Assembly (NCBI RefSeq): GCF_008369935.1
Contig: NZ_VTUZ01000018.1
Coordinates: forward strand, 62,001 to 126,000
Length of the DNA: 64,000 nt
Reading direction: 5' to 3'
DNA from: Paraburkholderia panacisoli
Lineage (GTDB): Bacteria > Pseudomonadota > Gammaproteobacteria > Burkholderiales > Burkholderiaceae
Below the pieces are notes generated by a model, which had not been told where the DNA came from, ran no database searches, and saw nothing but the letters and a program-made list of their open reading frames with translations. Numbering within the stretch: the first letter of the stretch is position 1; each line of letters starts with the position of its first letter. The position numbers and the translations under genes are program-made. Of the stretch, positions 9,676-18,028 are shown in pieces.

Positions 9676-10293
9676 TGCGACTCCATTAAAAACGAATGGC
9701 GCACAGTGCTTGAAGAGCCGTCCACGCAGCGAAAGCCAGCATGGGATCGGAGATAGAAAGGCAGCGTGGCAACGGCAATGGACAATATCGGTGTCCTACC
9801 TTTGAGGCCGGATTTATCGGCCCGCTTACGTGAACGGTATCACGTGTCGCAATTGATTTCCAAGTTGCTCGCGGCTTTCAATCTGCCAATTCGGCCGCAT
9901 TCAAGCGCTTAAGGAAAATGCCCGACGAGCACGGCCAAAACCTCACCGGTTCGCGCCAGAAATGCTGTGCTGCAGCGGACGCTGACTATGATTGACCTCA
10001 TCGAGTACGGCGTTCGTGGCCTCAGCCGGTCGGCACAGGTCGACATGCGTATTGCTATTACGCGTGATGCCGCAACCCGCTCACGTTGGTGTTGATGTTT
10101 CTGGCCGAGCCCGATGCGCGGCCGCCGCGTGCATCGTCCGTCGCTGCAATCTGGACGCTTGGCTTCATCAGCCTGAAACGAACGTCCGCTCATTAATCAC
10201 ATCAGAAGGCCTCGTTGTGCATCACATCGCTACGCGTTTGCGCAGACGTCCTAAGAGCCATACCAGGTTCGCTTCAATATAAAGGAACTTTCT
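9676..10293. other. Divergent intergenic region between polymerase and manC
   Basis: A 618-base region between two divergent genes, so it should contain promoters for both the minus-strand wzy-PAP2 pair and the plus-strand manC group. The short open frames in it lack ribosome sites and known motifs. No convincing sigma-70 or sigma-54 promoter, riboswitch or operator could be picked out by eye. The length is unusual for this compact window and fits a long 5' leader or several regulatory sites. Confidence 0.5.
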
Positions 10294-11808
10294 ATGAGCA
10301 AGGCTACGTTGGTTGCTGGCGAGGCGGACATCAGTTCGTACGGCAGCGCGCAGGTGGATTATCCGCCGCTCGTGCAAGTGATTCTCGCCGGCGGATCGGG
10401 AACTCGCCTGTGGCCGGTGTCGCGCGAACAGTTCCCGAAGCAACTGATCGACGTGATCGGCAATCAGACCTTGCTACAGGCCACGATGGGACGCATGGCG
10501 GGTTTCAACAGCACGTGGGACGTCGCGGCGGACCCGGTGGTTGTCTGCGGGGCCGAGCATTATTTCGCCACCTACGAACAGGCTCGGGAAATTGGCGTGA
10601 ATGCGCGCATCGTGGTCGAGCCCGCTCGCCGCGATACCGCACCGGCGCTCACGCTCGCCGCATTGGCCACGTGCGCGGACGGACAGGACGCCATCCTGGT
10701 CGTGATGCCGGCCGACCATGTGATTGCGGATCTGAACGCGCTGCATCACGCGATCGACATTGCAGCCCGTTACGCGCAATCGGGATCGATCGCCACGCTC
10801 GGCGTGCCGCCTGATCATGTGGACACGGGTTTCGGCTATATCCGGCTCGGCAGCGAGGTACAGGGTGGCGTGCGCCGCATCGAGCGTTTCGTCGAGAAGC
10901 CGGCGACGGAACTCGCGGCTCAATACGTGGAGTCGGGCCAATACTGGTGGAACAGCGGCATGTTCGTGGTGCGCTCGTCCGTATGGCTCGCGATGATCGA
11001 GCGGCTTGCGCCGCAGATTCATGCCGCCTGTGTTCAGGCTTACGGTGGCGCGAGGAAGACCGATGAATGTGTCGTTCCGGACGCGCCCGAATTTCTGCGC
11101 TCGCCATCGGACTCGATCGATTACGCGGTGATGGAGCAAATAGGCAAGCCCGACGTGCCGTTTGCCGGCGTGGTGGTGCCGCTCGTCGCGGGCTGGTCGG
11201 ATCTCGGCTCGTGGGACGCGGTCTGGCAGGCGATGGAAAAGGATGAATGCGGTAACGCGTCGAATGGGCGCGTGCTGTTCGAGGGCGCCACCGCGACGTA
11301 CGCACGCTCGCAAGGCGGCCGGCTGCTGGCGTGTGTCGGCACCAGCAATCTGATCGTGATCGAGACGGACGATGCCGTGCTCGTCGCGGACCGCTCGCAC
11401 GTGCAGGACATCAAGGGACTGGTGTCGCGCATCAAGCGGGAGAAATCGCCCGAAGCCGACGCGCACAGAAAAGTTCGCCGGCCATGGGGTTTCTACGATT
11501 CGATCGACCACGGCGACCGTTTCCAGGTCAAACGCATCGTCGTGATGCCGGGGGCGCGACTGTCGCTGCAAATGCATCATCACCGCGCCGAACACTGGGT
11601 TGTCGTGAGCGGCACCGCGCTCGTCACGCGCGGTGAAGATCAGTTTCTTCTCGGCGAGAACGAGTCGACTTACATTCCGCTGGGGATACGCCATCGCCTC
11701 GAGAATCCCGGCCGCGTGCCGCTGCAAATCATCGAGGTTCAGTCGGGGACCTATCTCGGCGAAGACGACATTGTCAGATTTGACGACAAGTATGGACGTT
11801 GCGGCTGA
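10294..11808 (+). CDS. manC: Mannose-1-phosphate guanylyltransferase / mannose-6-phosphate isomerase
   Basis: Bifunctional cytoplasmic enzyme that makes GDP-mannose, the donor for mannose, rhamnose or fucose residues of the EPS. The 504-residue length is normal for the fused ManC/AlgA/BceA type. The N-terminal nucleotidyltransferase domain has LAGGSGTRLWPVSREQFPKQ at about 32-51 and PADHVI near 136; a C-terminal cupin isomerase domain carries QMHHHRAEHWVVVSG near 429-443. AAGGA precedes the ATG. It heads a plus-strand group with the initiating transferase 41 bases downstream, and is transcribed away from wzy. Confidence 0.95.
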   Translation: MSKATLVAGEADISSYGSAQVDYPPLVQVILAGGSGTRLWPVSREQFPKQLIDVIGNQTLLQATMGRMAGFNSTWDVAADPVVVCGAEHYFATYEQAREIGVNARIVVEPARRDTAPALTLAALATCADGQDAILVVMPADHVIADLNALHHAIDIAARYAQSGSIATLGVPPDHVDTGFGYIRLGSEVQGGVRRIERFVEKPATELAAQYVESGQYWWNSGMFVVRSSVWLAMIERLAPQIHAACVQAYGGARKTDECVVPDAPEFLRSPSDSIDYAVMEQIGKPDVPFAGVVVPLVAGWSDLGSWDAVWQAMEKDECGNASNGRVLFEGATATYARSQGGRLLACVGTSNLIVIETDDAVLVADRSHVQDIKGLVSRIKREKSPEADAHRKVRRPWGFYDSIDHGDRFQVKRIVVMPGARLSLQMHHHRAEHWVVVSGTALVTRGEDQFLLGENESTYIPLGIRHRLENPGRVPLQIIEVQSGTYLGEDDIVRFDDKYGRCG

Positions 11809-11849
11809 ATCGGTTGTATCAAACGGGTGCGTGCTCTCAGGGGGCTGCA

Positions 11850-13232
11850 ATGCGATTGATTACTGGTCTGTTAGCGAGATTGTTCGACGTGGCGATGATC
11901 CTCGCGGGCGCTTTCGCGGCCTCCCAGATCCGCTTCGATTCGGGTTCCCAGCGAAGCTTCTATTTGGCTTTCGTTGCTTTCGCCGCGGCGTTTGCACTCG
12001 CGGTATTTCCGGCGCTCGGTGTGTATGCATCATGGCGCGGCCGCTCCAAAAGAGCGCTCGTAAGTCAGGTCGCGCTGGGCTGGCTGATCGTGCAGGGCTG
12101 CGCGATGGCATTGATGTTCTCACTGCACCGGATCGACTTTGTTTCGCGTCTCTGGTTCGTGTATTGGACCGGGATTGCAGGCGCCGCGATGATGGCCGGC
12201 CGCCTGATCACACACATGCTGTTGGGCCGCGTTCGCCATGCCGGCCTGAATTTGCAGCAGGTTGCGGTGGCCGCATGCGGGGATCATTGCGAGGAGATGA
12301 TTCGCAAGATGGAGCTATCGCCCGCTGCGGGTTTTCGCGCCAACGCGCTGTATAACGTGCGCCCGGACAACTCGGCCGCGATCACGTCGCCCGTGCGGGT
12401 CTTTGAAGAACATGCCGCTTTCTCCCGCTACGTTCGCGAGCAGAAAATCGGCGAAGTGTGGCTGGCGTTGCCGCTCACCGAAGAGCGCGCGATCCTCCGG
12501 CTGGTCGACGAGTTTCGCAATGACCTGGTCAATATACGGTTCATGCCCGATGTGCGCGCACTCGCGCTGTTCGAAGGCAGCATCACCGACCTGCTCGGCG
12601 TGCCGACGATCAATCTGGCCGCGTCGCCGCTACCGCCCAATGCAATGGTGCAGAAGGAGCTGTTCGACCGGATCTTTGCGCTGAGCGCGCTGATCGCTGT
12701 GTCGCCGATTCTGCTGGCCTGCGCGATTGCCGTGAAGTTGAGTTCGCGCGGCCCGGTGTTCTTCAAGCAATTCCGTAAAGGCGCCGACGGACGGGTCTTC
12801 CAGATCTACAAGTTCCGCACCATGCGTCTGCACGAACAGAAGCCTGGCGTGCTCGAACAGGCGACGCGCAACGATCCGCGCATCACCAGAGTCGGCGGAT
12901 TCTTGCGGCGCACGAGCCTCGATGAACTGCCGCAATTCTTCAACGTGCTGCGCGGCGATATGTCGGTAGTGGGCCCGCGACCTCACGCGCTCGAACACGA
13001 CGATCTCTACCAGAACATTGTTTCCGGTTACATTCATCGCTACCGCATCAAGCCCGGCATTACCGGCTGGGCGCAGATCAACGGCTTTCGCGGCGAGACC
13101 GACCAAATCGAAAAGATGGAAGGCCGGGTGGCGCACGATTTGTATTACTTACGGAACTGGTCGTTCAGACTGGACGTAAAGATCATTTTCGCGACTGTAT
13201 TCAAGGGGCTTCATCATCCTAACGCTTACTGA
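11850..13232 (+). CDS. Undecaprenyl-phosphate hexose-1-phosphate transferase (WcaJ/BceB type)
   Basis: Polyisoprenyl-phosphate sugar-1-phosphate transferase that loads the first sugar, probably glucose, onto undecaprenyl phosphate. The 460 residues comprise four to five N-terminal membrane helices, a soluble CoA-binding-like middle domain, a fifth helix near 275-295 and the C-terminal catalytic bacterial sugar transferase domain with KFRTMR, RRTSLDELPQFFNVLRGDMS, VGPRPHA and KPGITGWAQINGFRGET. ATG at 11850 is preferred for its GGGGG ribosome site; an in-frame ATG at 11799 would overlap manC. Confidence 0.92.
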   Translation: MRLITGLLARLFDVAMILAGAFAASQIRFDSGSQRSFYLAFVAFAAAFALAVFPALGVYASWRGRSKRALVSQVALGWLIVQGCAMALMFSLHRIDFVSRLWFVYWTGIAGAAMMAGRLITHMLLGRVRHAGLNLQQVAVAACGDHCEEMIRKMELSPAAGFRANALYNVRPDNSAAITSPVRVFEEHAAFSRYVREQKIGEVWLALPLTEERAILRLVDEFRNDLVNIRFMPDVRALALFEGSITDLLGVPTINLAASPLPPNAMVQKELFDRIFALSALIAVSPILLACAIAVKLSSRGPVFFKQFRKGADGRVFQIYKFRTMRLHEQKPGVLEQATRNDPRITRVGGFLRRTSLDELPQFFNVLRGDMSVVGPRPHALEHDDLYQNIVSGYIHRYRIKPGITGWAQINGFRGETDQIEKMEGRVAHDLYYLRNWSFRLDVKIIFATVFKGLHHPNAY

Positions 13233-13390
13233 TGTTAGATCGCGGCTCCAGTAATACGGTACAGGAAGAAGGTAGCTGGCTATGGAGGCAGTACGCTGGG
13301 TGGATGCGTTGCAAGCAGCGACGGCATCCGGCCCGGCATGTTTGCGCGGGACCGATTAAAAGAGCAAACGGCTACCGGTTGGGGCAAAAC

Positions 13391-14452
13391 ATGATGTTAT
13401 TAGGCGTTGAGAACATAGCGAGACGATCCGTTAAGAGGGCGGCGCTATACAAGTTCCACCGGGGGCATGGCGCCCAGGCGAGGAAAGTGCTGCAATTGCT
13501 GGAGAAGAAATACGGCAGGGCCGACCCGGCGAACCTGAAACTGGCCGACACCTATGCGTGCGACGTGTTCGGCGACAGTGTCTACGCACCCTGGCTGCGC
13601 GTCTACACCGCATTCAGCAGAACATTCAAGGAGGGCTGGATTCCGGACAACTACTACGGCAGTGTCGTGGTGCCGAACATGAAAGGCTGGTACGGCAAGA
13701 TATCCAATCTGAAGCCGGTATCGCGGCTGATCCTCGACGGCGACACGTTTCCGGACGTGGCCTATTTCGCCAACGGCCTCTTTTTCACGGATCAATGTGT
13801 GGTGGTGCCCGAGCACGAACTCAAGAGCGTCGTATTCCAGCATTCCGATCGAGTGGTGTTCAAGACGGATGGCTCAAAGCAGGGCAACGGTGTCTACATC
13901 TTCGACAAAGACACTTTCGATCGCGAAGCGATCAAGTCGCTAGGCAACGGCGTGATCCAGAAATTCGTTGTTCAGCACCGGCTGTTCAATGCTTTTGCGG
14001 CCAAGTCCGTTGCTACTTTGCGCTTTACGACGGTAGTGGACGACGCCGGCCGTATTTCCGTTCGAGCATGTTTCCTGCGCCTGGGCAGAGCGGAAGAGAC
14101 CCATATCCGCTCCGATCACGAAGTCTGCGTGCCGGTCAACCTGGCAACCGGTGAACTGTGCGGCGAAGGCTACCTGAGCGATTGGGGCGCGACGCCAGAG
14201 CATCCGGATTCGAAGGTCCGTTTTGCCGGCGTCATGGTTCCGGCATTTGCGCAGTGCGTCGCCACCGTGCTCGGACTGCATAGGCAGATCCCGTTTGCCC
14301 GCTGTGTGGGATGGGATGTTACGGTCGATGCGGACAGCCATGTCCAGGTGCTGGAGTGGAACGGCGAGCACAACGACGTGAAGTTCAGCGAGGCCACGCA
14401 GGGCCCGTGTTTCTCGGATCTGAACTGGGAGCGGCTGAGGGCCGCATCGTAA
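13391..14452 (+). CDS. Sugar-transfer-associated ATP-grasp protein
   Basis: Protein of about 353 residues resembling the ATP-grasp family found in capsule and EPS loci (ATPgrasp_ST). Visible marks are a phosphate-binding loop VVFKTDGSKQGNGVYIFDKD, a strand-like RISVRACFLRLGR, and the C-terminal metal/ATP site VLEWNGEHNDVKFSEATQGPCFSDLNW. The start at 13391 begins where family-like sequence begins. An alternative ATG at 13232 overlaps the stop of the preceding gene (TGATG) and would add 53 residues of unrecognised sequence. The reaction is unknown; by family it would ligate a carboxylate to an amine or another nucleophile, perhaps decorating the polysaccharide. That is inference. Confidence 0.75.
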   Translation: MMLLGVENIARRSVKRAALYKFHRGHGAQARKVLQLLEKKYGRADPANLKLADTYACDVFGDSVYAPWLRVYTAFSRTFKEGWIPDNYYGSVVVPNMKGWYGKISNLKPVSRLILDGDTFPDVAYFANGLFFTDQCVVVPEHELKSVVFQHSDRVVFKTDGSKQGNGVYIFDKDTFDREAIKSLGNGVIQKFVVQHRLFNAFAAKSVATLRFTTVVDDAGRISVRACFLRLGRAEETHIRSDHEVCVPVNLATGELCGEGYLSDWGATPEHPDSKVRFAGVMVPAFAQCVATVLGLHRQIPFARCVGWDVTVDADSHVQVLEWNGEHNDVKFSEATQGPCFSDLNWERLRAAS

Positions 14453-14524
14453 GTGCGAGTGTCAGCGGCGCATGCGATGCTATCCATTTAGCTGGCGATT
14501 TCAAGGGCCCAACGGAGACGGGAC

Positions 14525-14848
14525 GTGAGCGAACGGTTATGGTGCGTCCATATCGAAGGACTGAATGACTTTATTGCCACCGAATCCCACGAATCGGCGA
14601 GGCAGGAGGCGACGGCGATCAACGCGTATATCGACAGCGCCGAGAAAGGGCCGCGCGGGGCGCTCTTGCGAGCAGTGGTGATCGAATGGCCGTTTTCGCC
14701 CGGAGCTCATGCGCGCGCGCTTCATGACGACCTGCACGACCTGCAGCGCATGCCGCACAGACAGGCGCCCGCGAATCCGCCTGCGGGTGTGCTGGGCAAT
14801 CTAGCACGGCGCGTGAAGGAGTTCGTGTCGGCGGGGCGCCATAAATGA
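14525..14848 (+). CDS. Small protein of unknown function next to the EPS locus
   Basis: A 107-residue open frame starting at GTG 14525 behind GGAGACGGGAC. It has no signal peptide or membrane segment, is moderately charged and predicted mostly helical, with WCVHIEGLNDFIATESHESARQEA at the N-terminus. I do not recognise the family. The ribosome site, codon use like its neighbours and position 72 bases after the ATP-grasp gene support a real gene, possibly the last of the manC group. Confidence 0.6.
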   Translation: MSERLWCVHIEGLNDFIATESHESARQEATAINAYIDSAEKGPRGALLRAVVIEWPFSPGAHARALHDDLHDLQRMPHRQAPANPPAGVLGNLARRVKEFVSAGRHK

Positions 14849-14857
14849 CGGGCGGCC

Positions 14858-15790
14858 TCAGGCGTCAGCCTCCTTGCCTTGACGCTTGCGCCGCAGCGCC
14901 AGCGCCACGCCGCTCAAGGTTAGCGCCATGGCCGCGATCTCCCTGAAGCCGAGCGGCTCGCCGAGCGCCAGCGCGGCTGCGACGATGCCCATGATCGGCA
15001 CCAGCAGCATGCCGATCGACGCCACCTCCGGCGGCAGGTGGCGCAGCGTCGCGAACCACGCCAGATAGCAGACGCCCATCGGCACGAGGGTCATGTAGAT
15101 CAGCACGGCCCAGCCTGCGGTATTCAATGCGGCGAAGTGCGGGTGCTCGATCAGCAACCCCAGCACGATCATCGGCGCGCAACCGAGCCCGACTTGCCAC
15201 GCCACCAATGTGATCGGCGCAATGGGAAGCGGCGTGCGCGTGATGACGGTGCCGAGCGCGAACAGCACGGCCGCCAGCAGCGCGAACAGAATGCCGACGA
15301 GCTTGCCCGCGTCGAACGCGAAACCCTGGCCGCCAAGCAGCACGACGACCCCGGCGAGTCCCAGTGCGAGCGATACGAAACCTTCGGCGGACGGCCGCCG
15401 CGACAGCACCGGCCACGCGAGCAGCATTGCCCAGATCGGCATCGTATAGACGAGCAGCGCGCCTTCGCTCACGCTCAGCCATTTCATCGACAGCGTGGAG
15501 AAGCCCATCCACGCGAACACGTTGGTGCTGGCCGCGAGCAGCATGCGCGGCATCAACTGGCGCGGCACCCGAAGCGGCTCGCCCGAACAGAGCGCGACGA
15601 TCGCCAGCAGGAACGCCGCCGTTACACCGGCTACGCCGCGCGAAAACAAAGGAGGCCACTCGCGCAGCAAGATTTTCATCGCGGGCCAGTTGAGGGCCCA
15701 GCCGGTTGCTGTCACCAGCAAAAAAAATACGCCGGCCCAGCGCGCGGACTTCATTGGAATGGGTTCGACGGTTGCCTGAAAGGCCGTCAT
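14858..15790 (-). CDS. EamA/DMT-family permease
   Basis: Drug/metabolite transporter superfamily protein of 310 residues with ten predicted membrane helices in two EamA repeats. The second repeat is visible around MLLVPIMGIVAAALALGEPLGFREIAAMALTLSGVALALRRKRQ at the C-terminus, with the usual GE-L sequence and a basic tail. Two starts are possible, ATG 15790 and ATG 15754 (residue 13); neither has a good ribosome site. It converges on the small EPS-linked gene 10 bases away and is not obviously part of a pathway. Substrate unknown; exporters of amino acids or metabolites are common in the family. Confidence 0.85.
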   Translation of the reverse strand: MTAFQATVEPIPMKSARWAGVFFLLVTATGWALNWPAMKILLREWPPLFSRGVAGVTAAFLLAIVALCSGEPLRVPRQLMPRMLLAASTNVFAWMGFSTLSMKWLSVSEGALLVYTMPIWAMLLAWPVLSRRPSAEGFVSLALGLAGVVVLLGGQGFAFDAGKLVGILFALLAAVLFALGTVITRTPLPIAPITLVAWQVGLGCAPMIVLGLLIEHPHFAALNTAGWAVLIYMTLVPMGVCYLAWFATLRHLPPEVASIGMLLVPIMGIVAAALALGEPLGFREIAAMALTLSGVALALRRKRQGKEADA

Positions 15791-15839
15791 GGTACCGCGT
15801 GCGGCGTGATGACGCGAAGTAGCCGCGCGCGCGCCGGCA

Positions 15840-16238
15840 TCACTCCGGCAGCGGCACGTCCTCGATCAACTCGGCGCGCACCGCGCGGATTCTGCGGTCG
15901 ACAAAATACCCGCCGCCTTCGACGTAGCGCAGATAAAGACGCCTGCACGACGAGCACTGCCAGACCGCGCAGCGGTTGTACGGGAAGTAGCGTGGTGCAA
16001 TCGGCGCGTCGGCCGACCAGTAGGTGGTCTTGTCCGGCAGGTACTCGCTGAACGTCGGCTCAGGATCGTCTTCCGGCAACAGCGTGCCGATTTCCTCGAA
16101 TTGCGCTTCGTCGAGCGAGAGCGGCTGCGATTGCCAACCGTCCAGCGGCGTTTTCGTGCATGTGCAAGGCGCGGTGGCGCGCGTTTGCGCCGCGCGCGCG
16201 AGTTCAAGGAAAGTTGCAGCGTTCAGGTATTGCGCCAT
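15840..16238 (-). CDS. Unknown 132-residue cysteine-containing protein of the LigJ/LigK module
   Basis: Small soluble protein starting at ATG 16238, 11 bases after the aldolase gene and transcribed with it. The family is not recognised. It has C25xC27 near the N-terminus and C90, C95xxC98 in the C-terminal half, an arrangement that could bind zinc or an iron-sulfur cluster, plus a tyrosine-rich middle (TTYWSADAPIAPRYFPYNR). The tail is predicted beta-strand rich (YLRYVEGGGYFVDRRIRAVRAEL). The longer open frame upstream overlaps the aldolase gene in another frame and is not used. Position suggests a role tied to the aldolase/hydratase pathway. Confidence 0.65.
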   Translation of the reverse strand: MAQYLNAATFLELARAAQTRATAPCTCTKTPLDGWQSQPLSLDEAQFEEIGTLLPEDDPEPTFSEYLPDKTTYWSADAPIAPRYFPYNRCAVWQCSSCRRLYLRYVEGGGYFVDRRIRAVRAELIEDVPLPE

Positions 16239-16249
16239 GTGGCTTGTGG

Positions 16250-16930
16250 TCAGTTGTTCATCATCCGGTCCCGCTGGGGAGCGACCCATGCGCGGTCGAA
16301 GTCGCCGTTCGCAATCGACGCCAGCGCAGCCGCTTCCTTGGCCTGCTGGCGGCGCGCGCCTTCGATCACCGCGTCGACGTCGGCGGGTGCGATCGCGAGC
16401 ACGCCGTCTTCGTCGCCGACCATGATATCTCCTGGATGTACGATCATGCCGCCCACCGTGACCGGCACGTTGATTTCGCCCGGGCCGTTCTTGTAGGGTC
16501 CGCGATGCGTGACACCGCGCGCGTACACCGGAAAATCGCGCTGACGCAGCGCGCCCACATCGCGAATCGCGCCGTCGATCACGAGACCCTGCACGCCGAG
16601 ACTTTGCGCGAAGGTCGCCATGATCTCGCCCATCAGCGCCTGCGTGAGATCGCCCGCACCGTCGATCACCAGCACGTCGCCGGGCCGGCAATATTCGAAC
16701 GCGCGATGAATCGCGAGATTGTCGCCGGGCCGCGTACGGACCGTTAGCGCGGTGCCGGTCATCGGCCGCGGCCGATGATACGGTTGCAAGCCACCCGTGC
16801 CGCTCGCGCGCGCCATGTTGTCGCTGAGCAGCGACACCGCCAGTTCACGCAACGCGTCGAGTGTGGCCGGCCTCGCCTGCGGCGCGCACTCGTATTCGCG
16901 CCATCCGATGGGATTCGAAGCGGAATTCAT
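16250..16930 (-). CDS. RraA-fold aldolase, LigK/GalC-like (CHA aldolase candidate)
   Basis: Class II divalent-metal-dependent pyruvate aldolase of the RraA superfamily, 226 residues. With the LigJ-type hydratase upstream, the likely reaction is cleavage of 4-carboxy-4-hydroxy-2-oxoadipate to pyruvate and oxaloacetate. Marks include VLVIDGAGDLTQALMGE (the G-D-x-x-x-A/L region), VIDGAIRDVGALRQRDFPVYARG with the conserved arginine and aspartate (G-x-x-R-D), and HPGDIMVGDEDGVLAI. ATG 16930 has a G-rich ribosome site; an upstream in-frame ATG lies inside the hydratase gene. The 4-base overlap with that gene suggests coupled translation. Other RraA aldolases (HMG aldolase) cannot be excluded. Confidence 0.82.
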   Translation of the reverse strand: MNSASNPIGWREYECAPQARPATLDALRELAVSLLSDNMARASGTGGLQPYHRPRPMTGTALTVRTRPGDNLAIHRAFEYCRPGDVLVIDGAGDLTQALMGEIMATFAQSLGVQGLVIDGAIRDVGALRQRDFPVYARGVTHRGPYKNGPGEINVPVTVGGMIVHPGDIMVGDEDGVLAIAPADVDAVIEGARRQQAKEAAALASIANGDFDRAWVAPQRDRMMNN

Positions 16931-17967
16931 ACTGTTGCCCCCCGTGCGGCGAATTGTCGATCGAGTTGACGCGGCAGCCGCGCATATACGCTGCATGCGT
17001 TGTCTTCATAGATGCGTTGCCGGTCCGCGTCGCTGAGCCATTCGATCGCGTCGATATAGCGGCGCGTGTCGTCGTAGTGGTGGCCGGTGCGCGGATCGAT
17101 GCCTTGTACCGCGCCGATCGTCTCCGACGCGAACAGAATGTTCTCGACCGGAATGACCTTGGCGAGCAACTCGGCGCCCGGCAGGTGATAGACGCAGGTG
17201 TCGAAGAATACGTTCTTCAGCAGATGGTCTTCGAGCAGCGGGCGTTTCATGTCTTGCGCGAGCCCGCGATAACGTCCCCAGTGATACGGTACCGCGCCGC
17301 CGCCGTGCGGAATGATGAAGCGCAGGGTGGGGAAGTCGGCGAACAGATCGCCCTGCAGCAACTGCATGAACGCGGACGTGTCGCCGTTGATGTAGTGCGC
17401 GCCCGTCGCATGGAAGTTCGGATTGCACGACGACGACACGTGAATCATCGCCGGAACGTCGAGTTCGACCATCGCTTCGTAAAGCGGATACCACGAGCGG
17501 TCCGTGAGCGGTAAGCCGCTCCAATGTCCGCCGGACGGATCGGGATTCAGATTGCAGCCGATGAAGCCGAGTTCTTCGACGCAGCGCCGCAATTCGGCGA
17601 TGCAGTTGGCGGGCGGCACGCCCGGCGCTTGCGGCAACTGGCACACGCCGACGAAATTACGCGGAAACAGCTCGCACACGCGATGCACGAGGTCGTTGCA
17701 TTCGCCCGACCAGATCGCGTTCGCTGCGGCGCCGGCGAGATGATGGCCCATGCCGGCGGCGCGCGGCGAGAAGATCGTGAGGTCGGTGCCGCGTTCGCGC
17801 TGAATGCGCAGCTGGCCGTTCTCGATGCTTTCGCGAATCTCGTCGTCGCCAATGAAGGGCCGTGGGGGCGGTGTGCCGCCATTCTTCAGCGCGGCGATCT
17901 GTTGTGCGCGCCAGGCTTCGTGCTGAGGCGGCGAAGTCGTGTAATGACCGTGGCAGTCGATGATCAT
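16927..17967 (-). CDS. Amidohydrolase-family 4-oxalomesaconate hydratase (LigJ-like)
   Basis: TIM-barrel zinc enzyme of 346 residues, close in length to LigJ, the hydratase that converts 4-oxalomesaconate to 4-carboxy-4-hydroxy-2-oxoadipate in 4,5-cleavage of protocatechuate and gallate. The N-terminus MIIDCHGHYTTSP holds the HxH metal ligands, followed by ISPRAAGMGHH-like, LNPDPSGGHWSGLPLTDRSWYPLYE, VPAMIHVSS, FIIPHGGGAVPYHWGRY and LFASETIGAVQGIDP, all in the order seen in LigJ. The start at 17967 is chosen because it begins the conserved domain. It lies between the MFS carrier and the aldolase on one strand. Confidence 0.83.
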   Translation of the reverse strand: MIIDCHGHYTTSPPQHEAWRAQQIAALKNGGTPPPRPFIGDDEIRESIENGQLRIQRERGTDLTIFSPRAAGMGHHLAGAAANAIWSGECNDLVHRVCELFPRNFVGVCQLPQAPGVPPANCIAELRRCVEELGFIGCNLNPDPSGGHWSGLPLTDRSWYPLYEAMVELDVPAMIHVSSSCNPNFHATGAHYINGDTSAFMQLLQGDLFADFPTLRFIIPHGGGAVPYHWGRYRGLAQDMKRPLLEDHLLKNVFFDTCVYHLPGAELLAKVIPVENILFASETIGAVQGIDPRTGHHYDDTRRYIDAIEWLSDADRQRIYEDNACSVYARLPRQLDRQFAARGATV

Positions 17968-18028
17968 GCTGTGCAATACCCTCTTGTGTTCGTGCGGTAA
18001 ACGGTGCCCGCTGTTTCGATCAGAATGC

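Noticed and set aside
3899..10279. Shared 14-base word AGGTTCGCTTCAAT in two intergenic regions of the EPS locus
   Set aside because: One shared 14-mer in 64 kb is within chance expectation and the flanks do not match.
9909..10282. Short open frames on both strands upstream of manC
   Set aside because: No ribosome sites, atypical composition and no family resemblance; treated as intergenic DNA.
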